Shown in pieces: positions 35,351 to 42,826 of a stretch of 64,000 nt of DNA. The notes under the pieces were generated by a model that did not search any database, was not told the origin of the DNA, and saw only the letters and a list, made by a program, of their open reading frames with translations. Position numbers and translations under genes: made by a program. This stretch comes from Arthrobacter sp. MN05-02 (lineage in GTDB: Bacteria > Actinomycetota > Actinomycetes > Actinomycetales > Micrococcaceae): the NCBI GenBank assembly GCA_004001285.1, contig AP018697.1, positions 806,001 to 870,000 on the forward strand. The letters are read 5' to 3'. Each line of letters starts with the position of its first letter. Position 1 is the first letter of the stretch.

Positions 35351-36372
35351 TGGTATCCGGCCTCGGCGAGCAGGTCGACGGCGTCGGCATTGAGCGTCCC
35401 GTAGGCCTCGGCGTTGAGCGGCATGCGCGTGAAGTTCCCGAAGGCCGCGATGACCGGCTCGGGCCGCACGGTCGGGTTGACGGGGAACTCGTGGTTCGCG
35501 TCGACGAACGCGTTCTGCCCGTCGGTGGCGAGCCATTCGAGAAGTCGCCGGGCGTCGTCGGGGTTGTCGGCACCGTCCACCACGCCGGCACCGGAGATGT
35601 TCACGTGCGTCACGGCGCCCTCCTGGCTCGCCCAGAACAGGTCGACGTCCAGGTCGGGCTTCTCCTCGAGGGTCCGCGCGAGATAGTAGTGGTTGTTGAT
35701 ACCGACGTCGCACGTCCCGGCGTCGATGGCCTCGAGCAGCAGCACGTCGTTGCTCATGATGGCGACGTCGTTGGCCACCCATCCCCGAACGATCTCGAGC
35801 GCGCGGTCCCGGCCGTGGAGATCGATCAGGCCGGCCACGAGCGACTGCGTGTAGGCGGAGGTCGCGTCCCGCATGCAAAGGCGGCCCTTCCACTGCGGGT
35901 CCGCGAGACCTGCGTAGGTGTCTGCGGCGTCGAAGTCCGCCGGGTCCACGGCGTCCGGGTTGTAGGTGACGGTCCGTGCGCGCAGGGCGAGCCCGTACCA
36001 GCGGCCCTCCGCGTCACGGAGGTCCTCGGGCACGGCCTCGCGGAGCACGGGGGAGTCGATCGCGGCGAGTTCGTCCTGGCGTGCACCGTTCCAGAGGTTG
36101 CCCGCATCGACGGTCATGAAGACGTCCGCCGGGGTGTCCTCGCCCTCGGCCTTGAGCCGTTCGAGGAGTTCGGCGTCGTCGCCACTGATGAACTCGACGG
36201 TGATACCCGTCTCGTCGGTGAACTGCCCGAAGGCGCCCTCGAGATCGTAGTGGCGCGCCGAGTAGATCTGGAGGTCCGCGGACTGGGAGCCGATGGCACT
36301 GCAGCCGGTGAGTACCGACGTCAGGGCGGTCAGCCCGACAAGGGCGGACGTGAGGAGTGGGCGAGGGTGCAT
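35347..36372 (-). CDS. Fe(III) ABC transporter substrate-binding lipoprotein (FbpA-like)
   Basis: 341 residues. Lipobox LTGC with Cys24 anchors it outside the membrane. The mature part begins QIYSARHYDLEGAF, with His41-Tyr42, and later has INNHYYLARTL with Tyr229-Tyr230, the adjacent tyrosine pair that holds Fe(III) in FbpA-type proteins. ADVFMTVDAGNLW is the usual anion/ligand loop. First gene of the operon and preceded, 62 bases upstream, by an iron box, so it should be expressed when iron is scarce. Confidence 0.9.
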   Translation of the reverse strand: MHPRPLLTSALVGLTALTSVLTGCSAIGSQSADLQIYSARHYDLEGAFGQFTDETGITVEFISGDDAELLERLKAEGEDTPADVFMTVDAGNLWNGARQDELAAIDSPVLREAVPEDLRDAEGRWYGLALRARTVTYNPDAVDPADFDAADTYAGLADPQWKGRLCMRDATSAYTQSLVAGLIDLHGRDRALEIVRGWVANDVAIMSNDVLLLEAIDAGTCDVGINNHYYLARTLEEKPDLDVDLFWASQEGAVTHVNISGAGVVDGADNPDDARRLLEWLATDGQNAFVDANHEFPVNPTVRPEPVIAAFGNFTRMPLNAEAYGTLNADAVDLLAEAGYQ

Positions 36373-36433
36373 CCGGTTCTCTTCTCAGGCGGTGGGGGTA
36401 GCCCGGCGAGCGCACGGCAATCGGCGGGCAAAG

Positions 36434-36452
36434 CAAGGCTAGCCTAACTTAA
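36434..36452. promoter_or_regulatory. DtxR/IdeR iron box
   Basis: CAAGGCTAGCCTAACTTAA agrees with the DtxR/IdeR consensus TTAGGTTAGCCTAACCTAA at 15 of 19 positions, with an intact GCTAGCCTAAC core. It lies upstream of the ferric transporter operon. Confidence 0.75.
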
Positions 36453-36546
36453 GAGGTGCAGCTCGCTGAATCCGGACGATGCGGGGCGGACGACGCGCGG
36501 TGCGCCCGGCGGGAGTTCCACCGCTGACGGATTCCGCGGGGCGCCG

Positions 36547-37407
36547 CTAACTCAGGATGTCCTTCGTGCTGAACCGCCCGTAGGCCAGCGTCCCGAACGC
36601 CGCGATGTAGCCGAGCTGCAGCAGGGCGTTGTCCGCGAAGGAGTTCCAGACGATCGGCTGCCGCAGCAGATCTGCGAACCCCAGCCAGTAGTTGGTGAAC
36701 AGCCAGGGGTGCAGCCATTCGAGCTGCGGCAGGGCGCCGAGGATCTGTGCGACGGCGGCGAGCGCGGCCGTCGCAGCCATCGCGCCGACCGGGATGGTGG
36801 TGAGCGTCGAGATGAACAGCCCGATCGCGCTGAGCCCCATCAGGGACAGCGTCACGTAGAGCGCGAGCAGCAGCAACCGCACGAAGTAGCCGGGGATGCC
36901 CACGGTGTCGCCGGACAGCAGTGTCACCGGCCCGACCGGGAACAGCAGCCCCCCGATGATGGCGCCCGTGACGACGACGGTCAGGGTCGCCACGAGGCAG
37001 AACAGCGCCGCCCCCGCATACTTCACGAGTAGCAGGCGGATGCGCCCGGCGGGCGCCACGAGCAGGTACCGCAGCGTCCCGAGGTTCGCCTCGCCCGCGA
37101 TGGTGTCACCGGCGACGACGCCGATGGTCAGCGGCAGGAACAGGGGGATGGCCACGGTGAGCGCGGTCAGCGAGACGAACAGGCCGTTCTGTGTGATGCT
37201 GTCCAGGAACGCGGGTCCGCGCCCGCTCCCGGAGCCGTCGGATGAGACCCGGACGACGACGGCGATGAGGATCGGGATCAGCGCCAGTGCGCCGATCATC
37301 GCCCAGGTGCGGAGCCTGCGGAACAGCACCGAGATCTCCGAGAGCAGGAGCGTGAGCCCGAGGGAGCCCCCAGCACGGGGGCGGGCTACTACGGATTCAG
37401 CCGGCAA
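36547..37407 (-). CDS. ABC-2 type transporter permease
   Basis: 286 residues. The frame opens at a TTG (37407) overlapping the ATPase end and preceded by GGAGAGGGG; no closer ATG or GTG gives the first helix, which starts after LGLTLLLSEISVLFRRLRTWAM. Six helices are visible at about 30-50, 78-100, 125-150, 165-190, 198-220 and 255-275. GEANLGTLRYLLVAPAGRIRLLLVKY is the coupling segment typical of NatB/YhaP-type ABC-2 exporters. With the ATPase it would export an unknown molecule; the next gene upstream encodes a LolA-like lipoprotein-carrier fold, which hints at the cell envelope. Confidence 0.82.
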   Translation of the reverse strand: MPAESVVARPRAGGSLGLTLLLSEISVLFRRLRTWAMIGALALIPILIAVVVRVSSDGSGSGRGPAFLDSITQNGLFVSLTALTVAIPLFLPLTIGVVAGDTIAGEANLGTLRYLLVAPAGRIRLLLVKYAGAALFCLVATLTVVVTGAIIGGLLFPVGPVTLLSGDTVGIPGYFVRLLLLALYVTLSLMGLSAIGLFISTLTTIPVGAMAATAALAAVAQILGALPQLEWLHPWLFTNYWLGFADLLRQPIVWNSFADNALLQLGYIAAFGTLAYGRFSTKDILS

Positions 37408-38397
37408 CGTCGAACCCCTCTCCGGTGAGTGCGACGAAGCGGTCTTCGAGCGAGGCGCCGCTGGCCTCGAAGCCGCGCACCCGCACGTCGGCCCGTACCA
37501 GGGCGGCGTTGACGGTCTCGGGCTGGAGGCCGGGCACGGACAGTTCGGCGGTGATGACGTCGTCTCGCCCGTGGGGCTCGGGGGGTGAGCCCCAGCCCTG
37601 TGAGGACGCGATGGGCGTCGGCGTAGTCGGGCGTGGTGACCCGCACGCGGGAGGTGCCCTCGGACCGGAGGTCGTCGAGCGAGCCCTGCGCCACGAGGCG
37701 GCCCGCACTCATGACGGCGATCCCCGTGCACATCTGCTCCACCTCGGCGAGGAGGTGGCTGGAGACGAAGATGGTGGTGCCGTCGTCGGACAGGGACCGG
37801 ATGAGGCCGCGGACCTCGCGGGTACCCTGCGGGTCGAGGCCGTTGGTGGGCTCGTCGAGGATCAGCAGGTCCCGCGGTGCGAGTAGCGCGTTGGCGATGC
37901 CGAGGCGCTGCTTCATGCCCAGGGAGTAGGCGTGCGCGCGCTTCCTGGCCGCATGGCCGAGGCCCACGCGGTCGAGGGCGGCGTCCACGCGCCTGTCGCG
38001 TGTGGCGGGATCGGTGTGGCGGTCCGCGGCGTCGAAGCGCTGGAGGTTCGCCCGACCCGAGAGGAACGGATAGATGGCGGGACCCTCGACGAGGGCTCCG
38101 ACGCGCGGCAGGACGGCGCGCGCGTCCTTCGGCATGTCGCCGTCGAGCAGGCGGATCTCTCCGCTGGACGCGGCGGCCAGCCCGAGGAGCATGCGGATGG
38201 TGGTGGTCTTCCCCGAGCCGTTGGGGCCGAGGAAGCCGAAGACGGATCCCCCGTGGGACGGCGAGGTCGACGCCGTTGACGGCCTTCTGCTTGCCGAAGA
38301 CCTTGGTCAGGCCGTGCGTCTCGATCGCGAACTCGCCGGTGCTTCCCGGCGGACCCGCACCGTCGGTGCGGGTCCGCGGTGGTACTTCGTGGATCAC
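37397..38397 (-). pseudogene. ABC-2 exporter ATPase, two homopolymer frameshifts
   Basis: GTG start at 38397 overlapping the upstream stop (GTGA). The N-terminus IETHGLTKVFGKQKAVNGVDL is followed by a shift at the C5 run 38248-38252 (one extra base); then GPNGSGKTTTIRM (Walker A), YSLGMKQRLGIANALL (signature) and LLILDEPTNGLDPQG (Walker B) continue one frame over. A second extra base in the G6 run 37580-37585 moves the C-terminal domain EPHGRDDVITAELS into a third frame, ending just inside the permease gene. Joined, it is a normal 333-residue drug/lipid-exporter type ATPase. Both shifts look like base-call errors. Confidence 0.82.
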
Positions 38398-39587
38398 CGC
38401 TGGGAGGCGGCGACGAGCTGGTCGGCGCTGACGGCGCCTGCGAGGATCCGGCCGTCGTCCGTGATGAGGACCGAGACGAGCGACGTCTGCAGGGCATGCC
38501 CGCCGTCGACGTCGGTGAGCGCCTGCTCCAGCATCGCCTGGGCTCCCGCGACCTCCTCCGGGTCCATGCCGGGTTTGATGTCCATGATGTCGCCCATGCC
38601 GGCCGCTTCGCCGGTGCCGAGGTCCAGCCCGAGCTTCGCAGCTGTGCCCGCGGGCAGTCCCACGATGGTGCTCCAGCCCTCGCCGATCACGACGGGCTCC
38701 TCGGAGGGGGCGGGCTCGTCCCTGGCGTCGACGCGGGCCTTCGCCTCGTCGGCGGTCGGGACCTCGGTGACGGTGGCGCCGGCCGGGGGCACGAAATCGA
38801 AGGTGCCGGCCTCGGGGGTGCTGAAGTCCACGTCGCTGAAGCCTGCGGAGAAGGCTGCTTCCTCCTGGCCCTTCGCCTGAACGGTGACGCTGAGGGGAAC
38901 CCCGGTGTCGGAATCGACCGCGACGGCGATCGAGCCGATCAGCGTGGCCGCGTCCTCGGGTGTCAGAAGGAGCTCGTAGGCGCTACGGCCAGCGACACGG
39001 CTGGTGCCGTCGACCCTCACCTCGGTGCTCGGGTCGATCGTCGCGAGGAACACCTGTGCGAGTTCCGCCGGCGTGCGGGGAATGTCCTGCAGTTCGGGGT
39101 ACTCGGCGGCCTTCTCCTGGAGCGTCGCCTCGAGCTCTGCCTTCGCGGCGTCCCTGTCGGGCAGTACGGCGTGGGCGGCCTCGTTGGCCTCGGAGTCGTA
39201 GAACCAGATCTCGTCCTGGTTCACGACGACGTCGCGCTGGGCCAGCTGGTCGAGCACCTGAATGCGTGCCCGGTCCGGTCCGTCCACGTAGACCTGCGCG
39301 GTGTGGTCGCCCGTGAGCAGCTCGAGCACGGTGGAGGTCGGGTCCGAACTGGACGTGCCGCCCGGGGGAGTGGCGAGCCCGATATCGGGGAGGCCGAGGT
39401 CGGAGGACTGTTCGACGGTGCCGGAATAGGCGTCATCCGCACTGGTGGCCACGAACTCGAGCAGCTCCTGCGCGGTCCTGGCGGGGAGCTGGGGCTGGGC
39501 CTCGGCGACGGCGGAGCCGCCCACAGCGGCAGTGACGATGACGACCGGGACGATGCCGGCGGGGAGCCAGCGCCAGTTCTTGTTCAT
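38394..39587 (-). CDS. LolA-like/DUF2092 exported protein
   Basis: 397 residues, ATG with GGAAGG upstream. Signal-like N-terminus (PAGIVPVVIVTAAVGGSAVAEAQP). The next 220 residues follow the LolA/LppX/DUF2092 half-barrel pattern: TAQELLEFVATSADDAYSGTVEQ, then TAQVYVDGPDRARIQVLDQLAQRDVVVNQDEIWFYDS, and SAYELLLTPEDAATLIGSIAVAVDSDTGVPLSVTV. Such proteins carry lipids or lipoproteins, or sense the envelope. It is the first gene of an operon with the ABC-2 ATPase and permease, all with four-base overlaps, and so may take the exporter's cargo on the outer face. Confidence 0.75.
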   Translation of the reverse strand: MNKNWRWLPAGIVPVVIVTAAVGGSAVAEAQPQLPARTAQELLEFVATSADDAYSGTVEQSSDLGLPDIGLATPPGGTSSSDPTSTVLELLTGDHTAQVYVDGPDRARIQVLDQLAQRDVVVNQDEIWFYDSEANEAAHAVLPDRDAAKAELEATLQEKAAEYPELQDIPRTPAELAQVFLATIDPSTEVRVDGTSRVAGRSAYELLLTPEDAATLIGSIAVAVDSDTGVPLSVTVQAKGQEEAAFSAGFSDVDFSTPEAGTFDFVPPAGATVTEVPTADEAKARVDARDEPAPSEEPVVIGEGWSTIVGLPAGTAAKLGLDLGTGEAAGMGDIMDIKPGMDPEEVAGAQAMLEQALTDVDGGHALQTSLVSVLITDDGRILAGAVSADQLVAASQR

Positions 39588-39740
39588 GATTGAGCCTTCC
39601 GAACGAATCTCTGCCCCATCTGCCGTCAACGCTACACCTGCAAGCTGGGAGGAGGATGGGCGGGCGTACCGGGAGAACGAGCGGGATGGCGCAGGCGTGC
39701 CGCCACCCGGTGCACGGTGTCGTTGCGCCTGGAGCCGGAC

Positions 39741-39756
39741 ATGCGGAAGGGGCGGC
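39741..39756. repeat. Left arm of a terminator hairpin split by the IS element
   Basis: ATGCGGAAGGGGCGGC is the exact reverse complement of the sequence at 41204-41219 on the other side of the IS. Removing the element and one target copy restores a perfect 16-bp stem with a CGGA loop. Confidence 0.75.
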
Positions 39757-39761
39757 CGGAG

Positions 39762-39787
39762 TGAACTGGTCCCCGGATGTTGGACTG
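39762..39787. repeat. Left terminal inverted repeat of the IS
   Basis: 26 bases, identical to the reverse complement of the right end; starts TGAACTGGTCC. Confidence 0.9.
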
Positions 39788-39821
39788 AGAAATTCAGTTT
39801 CGACTCCCGGGGAGCATTTTT

Positions 39822-40310
39822 ATGGATGCACGTAGTTCGTTGTCGGTGGAGCAGCGCGAGGCCGCTATAGCGTTGTTCGAGAAGGGCATCGCGGATATGG
39901 CGACAGCCAGTTCACTGGGTGTGCATCGTAAGCCGGTGGGTCGTTTGTATGAGCGGTGGAAAATCCGTGGTCGAGGAGCGCTGGTGGCTAAGCCGAAACA
40001 GGTGTACTCGTTCGAGGTCAAGCTCGCCCTGGTGGAGCGGTTCATCGCGGGTGAGACGTCACTGAACCTCGCGACGGAAGCCGGTCTGTCCTCACCTCTG
40101 GTCCTCCAGAAATGGGTCAGGGAGTATCGCCGCGACGGCGCCGACGGGTTGCGGCCCAAACCCAAAGGCAGACCCAGGAGCCCCAAGTCCTCACCGCCTG
40201 CGGAGGTGTCCGAGCTGGAGCGGTTGCGGCGCGAGAACGAACTGTTACGGGCGGAGGTCGCGTACCTGGGAAAATTACGGGCCTTGAGCGCGCAGGAACC
40301 ACGACGGTGA
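39822..40310 (+). CDS. IS3-family transposase OrfA
   Basis: 162 residues. Helix-turn-helix pairs at about 8-45 (REAAIALFEKGIADMATASSLGVHRKPVGRLYERW) and 60-105 (FEVKLALVERFIAGETSLNLATEAGLSSPLVLQKW), with a C-terminal leucine-type coiled coil (SELERLRRENELLRAEVAYL) used for multimerisation. Two HTH blocks are typical of the IS150 group. It binds the IS ends. The stop overlaps the orfB start in GTGA. Confidence 0.88.
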   Translation: MDARSSLSVEQREAAIALFEKGIADMATASSLGVHRKPVGRLYERWKIRGRGALVAKPKQVYSFEVKLALVERFIAGETSLNLATEAGLSSPLVLQKWVREYRRDGADGLRPKPKGRPRSPKSSPPAEVSELERLRRENELLRAEVAYLGKLRALSAQEPRR

Positions 40311-41161
40311 AGGTGCAGGCCGTCATCGCCCTCAAGGCCGACTTCCCGCTCCCGGTGCTGCTCCAGGTCACCGGCCTGGCCCGGTCCACGTTCTTCTACC
40401 ACCAGGCCCGACTCCTGGCACCGGATCCGCGCCAACAGCTCAAGACCGCGATCACCGAGGTCTTCGAGACGAACCACGGACGGTACGGGCACCGCCGCAT
40501 CCACACCATCCTCACCCGGCAGGGGTGGACCGTGGCGAAGAAGACCGTGCTGAAGCTGATGCGATCACTGCGCCTGGCCTGTCAGGTCCGGCGGAGGAAG
40601 CGTTACAGCTCCTACCGGGGTGAGCAGGGCAGGATTGCGGCGAACGTGTTGGACCGGGACTTCGCAGCGGACGCGCCGAACCAGAAGTGGGTCACCGATG
40701 TGACCGAGTTCAGCGTCGGCGACCGGAAGCTCTACTTCTCACCGGTCATGGACCTCTTCGACCGGCAGATCATCTCCTACACGGTGGGCACCTCGCCGAA
40801 CCTCGGGCTGACCAACACATCCCTACGAGAAGCCCTGGCAACGCTCGAGGACGGACAGAAACCGTTGGTGCACTCGGACCAGGGATTCCAATACCAGCAC
40901 GCCTCCTGGCGGCGGCTACTCCAGAACGCCGGCGCGAACCAATCGATGTCCCGCAAGGGCAACTGCTACGACAACGCCGTCATCGAAAACTTCTTCGGAC
41001 ACCTCAAGGAAGAACTGTTCCACCGCGTCCGCTTCATCAGCACCGACGCCCTCACCGAAGCCCTGCACGAGTACATCCACTGGTACAACACCGAAAGAAT
41101 CTCCACAAAGCTCGAGGGCCTGAGCCCGGTGCAATACCGTGCTCAGACCCTCGCGGCCTAA
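40307..41161 (+). CDS. IS3-family transposase OrfB (DDE catalytic subunit)
   Basis: 284 residues from the GTG in a GTGA overlap. rve integrase core: first Asp in KWVTDVTEFSV, second Asp in LVHSDQGFQYQ, catalytic Glu in NAVIENFFGHLKEE, in the usual D-x(about 60)-D-x35-E spacing; an HTH_21 domain (GRYGHRRIHTILTRQGW) precedes it. OrfB is in the -1 frame relative to OrfA, so an OrfAB fusion by frameshift near GGGAAAATTACGG (about 40268-40280) is possible, though no classical A6G slippery run is present; coupled initiation is the alternative. Confidence 0.9.
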   Translation: MKVQAVIALKADFPLPVLLQVTGLARSTFFYHQARLLAPDPRQQLKTAITEVFETNHGRYGHRRIHTILTRQGWTVAKKTVLKLMRSLRLACQVRRRKRYSSYRGEQGRIAANVLDRDFAADAPNQKWVTDVTEFSVGDRKLYFSPVMDLFDRQIISYTVGTSPNLGLTNTSLREALATLEDGQKPLVHSDQGFQYQHASWRRLLQNAGANQSMSRKGNCYDNAVIENFFGHLKEELFHRVRFISTDALTEALHEYIHWYNTERISTKLEGLSPVQYRAQTLAA

Positions 41162-41175
41162 CCTACTTACTTAGC

Positions 41176-41201
41176 CAGTCCAACATCCGGGGACCAGTTC
41201 A
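41176..41201. repeat. Right terminal inverted repeat of the IS
   Basis: 26 bases, perfect partner of the left repeat, ending in CA and followed by the GAG target copy. Confidence 0.9.
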
Positions 41202-41203
41202 GA

Positions 41204-41219
41204 GCCGCCCCTTCCGCAT
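41204..41219. repeat. Right arm of the split terminator hairpin
   Basis: GCCGCCCCTTCCGCAT, 11 bases beyond the stop of the minus-strand gene at 41231. It once formed that gene's terminator with the arm at 39741-39756. Confidence 0.7.
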
Positions 41220-41230
41220 ACTGGTGGGCC

Positions 41231-41491
41231 TCAGCGCGTGACGCGACGGCGACCCGAAAGGGTCTCGGCGACACCGATCAGCAGTACTGCCGCGATGACC
41301 GACACGATGAAGCCGAGGATGTTCAGTTCCCACATGTTGCCGGTGCCGAGCAGGCTCGCGATGGCACCTCCGATGACCGAGCCGACAAGGCCCAACAGCA
41401 GCGTGGCGAGCAGGCCGAGGTTCTGCTTGCCCGGCTTGATGAGGCGTGCAAGGGCGCCGATGATAAGGCCGGCGAGGATGAATCCGATCAT
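41231..41491 (-). CDS. GlsB/YeaQ/YmgE family stress-response membrane protein
   Basis: 86 residues from the ATG at 41491 with AAGGAGA seven bases upstream. Three helices; the family signature GFILAGLIIGALARLIKPGKQNLG is followed by a GLVGSVIGGAIASLLG glycine-rich helix. Small inner-membrane proteins of this family are induced in general stress; the molecular role is unknown. Its terminator, directly downstream, has been split by the IS element, so transcripts may now run into the IS antisense to its genes. Confidence 0.88.
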   Translation of the reverse strand: MIGFILAGLIIGALARLIKPGKQNLGLLATLLLGLVGSVIGGAIASLLGTGNMWELNILGFIVSVIAAVLLIGVAETLSGRRRVTR

Positions 41492-41684
41492 GGTCAATCT
41501 CCTTTTGTGTGCCCGCGGTGTGCGGGAAGTCCGTGGTCCTGCTGGTGGTGACGCCGCGTCAGCTGCGCTCGTTCCCGTGCTCCGGGCCCGAAGGCAAGGG
41601 CCCCGTCCCGAAGCGGCCGGGTGTTGCTACCAGCGTCCATCAGTCCAACGATAGTGGAATGCGAAGCCTACTGAGGGATTTCTG

Positions 41685-42182
41685 ATGGTGCGGCCTCCTG
41701 GACGACGCCGTCCGCACGGTGCAGTGTTCGCCGGGCGCACGCGGCCCCACGGTGCCAGCCGCATCATCGGGCTGGTGGTCGGCTGGCTGCTGGTGCTCAT
41801 CGGTCTCGCCGCCCTCGTGCTGCCCGGCCCCGGGCTGCTGGCCCTCGTTGCGGGCCTTGCCGTACTCGCCCAGCAGTACGAGTGGGCGCGGCGCTGGCTG
41901 CAGCCCGTCAAGCGGAAGGCCTTCGCGGCAGCAGCACAGGGAGTGAAGAGCACCCGCAACATCGCGCTCAGTTTCACGGGTGCACTCATCCTCATCCTGC
42001 TCGGCGTCCTGTGGGGGGTGCACCCGGCCGTGCCGCGGTGGTGGCCGCTCGACGACCGCTGGTGGCTGCCAGGCGGCTGGAGCGTGGGATCGGGGCTCGT
42101 GGTCTCCGGGCTGCTGGCCGCCGCCTTCATCGTCTACAGCGTCCGCCGCTTCCGTCCCAGCCCTGATCCGTCGCAGCCCTGA
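41685..42182 (+). CDS. PGPGW-family transmembrane protein
   Basis: 165 residues. The PGPGW-type motif is visible as VLPGPGLLALVAGLAVLAQQYEWARR, preceded by a helix (IIGLVVGWLLVLIGLAAL) and followed by two more helices (IALSFTGALILILLGVLWG and GSGLVVSGLLAAAFIVYSV). The N-terminal 25 residues are basic. The family (PF09656, TIGR02611) is widespread in actinobacteria with no known role. Upstream GAGGGA serves as ribosome site. It is followed after 49 bases by the copper-protein gene and may be cotranscribed. Confidence 0.8.
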   Translation: MVRPPGRRRPHGAVFAGRTRPHGASRIIGLVVGWLLVLIGLAALVLPGPGLLALVAGLAVLAQQYEWARRWLQPVKRKAFAAAAQGVKSTRNIALSFTGALILILLGVLWGVHPAVPRWWPLDDRWWLPGGWSVGSGLVVSGLLAAAFIVYSVRRFRPSPDPSQP

Positions 42183-42231
42183 TCCGCCGCAGTAGGTTCC
42201 ATTCCCGCAGTACCGACCCGAGGAGCACCTC

Positions 42232-42639
42232 ATGTCCGACGCCCGCGCCATGCTCGACACCTACCCGCAGGATCGGGACGGCTTCGACAGCGACCTGCTC
42301 GCAGAATGCATCGATGCCTGCTTCGACTGCGCACAGACCTGTACGGCCTGCGCCGACGCCTGCCTCGCCGAGGACATGGTGGCCGAACTGTGCAAGTGCA
42401 TCCGGACCGACCTCGACTGCGCGGACGTCTGCGACACGACCGGGCGGATCCTGTCCCGGCACACGGGGTACGACGCGAATCTGACGCGGGCAGTCCTCGA
42501 GGCCTGCCGGACGGCATGCACAGCATGCGGCGACGAGTGCTCGCAGCACGCCTCGATGCACGAGCACTGCCGTATCTGCGCGGATGCGTGCCGCCGGTGC
42601 GAGCGCGCCTGCGAGGCGCTGCTCACCTCGATGGACTAG
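42232..42639 (+). CDS. Four-helix-bundle copper-binding protein (Csp/DUF326)
   Basis: 135 residues with 19 cysteines, placed on one face of four helices as C-x-x-C, C-x3-C and C-x2-C pairs (ECIDACFDCAQTCTACADAC, ELCKCIRTDLDCADVC, EACRTACTACGDEC, HCRICADACRRCERAC). This is the DUF326/Csp family in which a cysteine-lined core stores many Cu(I) ions. No signal peptide, so it belongs to the cytosolic Csp3-like kind and would protect against copper. A strong hairpin lies downstream. Confidence 0.88.
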   Translation: MSDARAMLDTYPQDRDGFDSDLLAECIDACFDCAQTCTACADACLAEDMVAELCKCIRTDLDCADVCDTTGRILSRHTGYDANLTRAVLEACRTACTACGDECSQHASMHEHCRICADACRRCERACEALLTSMD

Positions 42640-42776
42640 ACGGGGTACCCTCGGCCAGGCCCGTGTCACCGGCACGGAAGGGCCGTCGCGGCGCTCCGTC
42701 CGACGCGACGGGATGCGCGGGCGAACGGCCACGTTCCGATCGATACCCCGGCAGGCAGCCCGGTTCCCGGGTGATG

Positions 42777-42820
42777 CACGACGACGCCGTGCCCCGGTCC
42801 CGGGACACGGCGTCGTCGTG
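42777..42820. terminator. Bidirectional hairpin terminator
   Basis: Perfect 15-bp stem (42777-42791 with 42806-42820) and a 14-base loop that itself can pair (CCGGTCCCGG). It lies seven bases from the stop of the minus-strand ScyD-like gene and 137 bases after the copper-protein gene. Confidence 0.7.
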
Positions 42821-42826
42821 GTCGGG

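Larger units (their letters stand above)
39762..41201 (+). mobile_element. Complete IS3-family insertion sequence, 1440 bp
   Basis: Ends are 26-bp perfect inverted repeats (39762-39787 and 41176-41201) beginning TGAACTGGTCCCCGG and ending with CA, as is usual for IS3. The flanks are a GAG/GAG three-base target duplication (39759-39761 and 41202-41204). Two overlapping genes, orfA and orfB with an intact DDE triad. The element appears able to move. It sits in the loop of a terminator hairpin. Confidence 0.9.

Noticed and set aside
37397-38397. Programmed frameshifting in the ABC ATPase and permeases
   Set aside because: The shifts differ in place and occur in many unrelated genes at G/C runs; no slippery heptamer plus structure. 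A sequence artefact explains all of them better.
40112-40306. Upstream extension of the OrfB frame
   Set aside because: The translation is Arg-rich and overlaps OrfA; family homology starts with the HTH_21 region after the GTGA overlap.
41641-41649. CAGTCCAAC, a nine-base match to the IS end
   Set aside because: Too short and without the rest of the terminal repeat; probably chance, not a second IS fragment.
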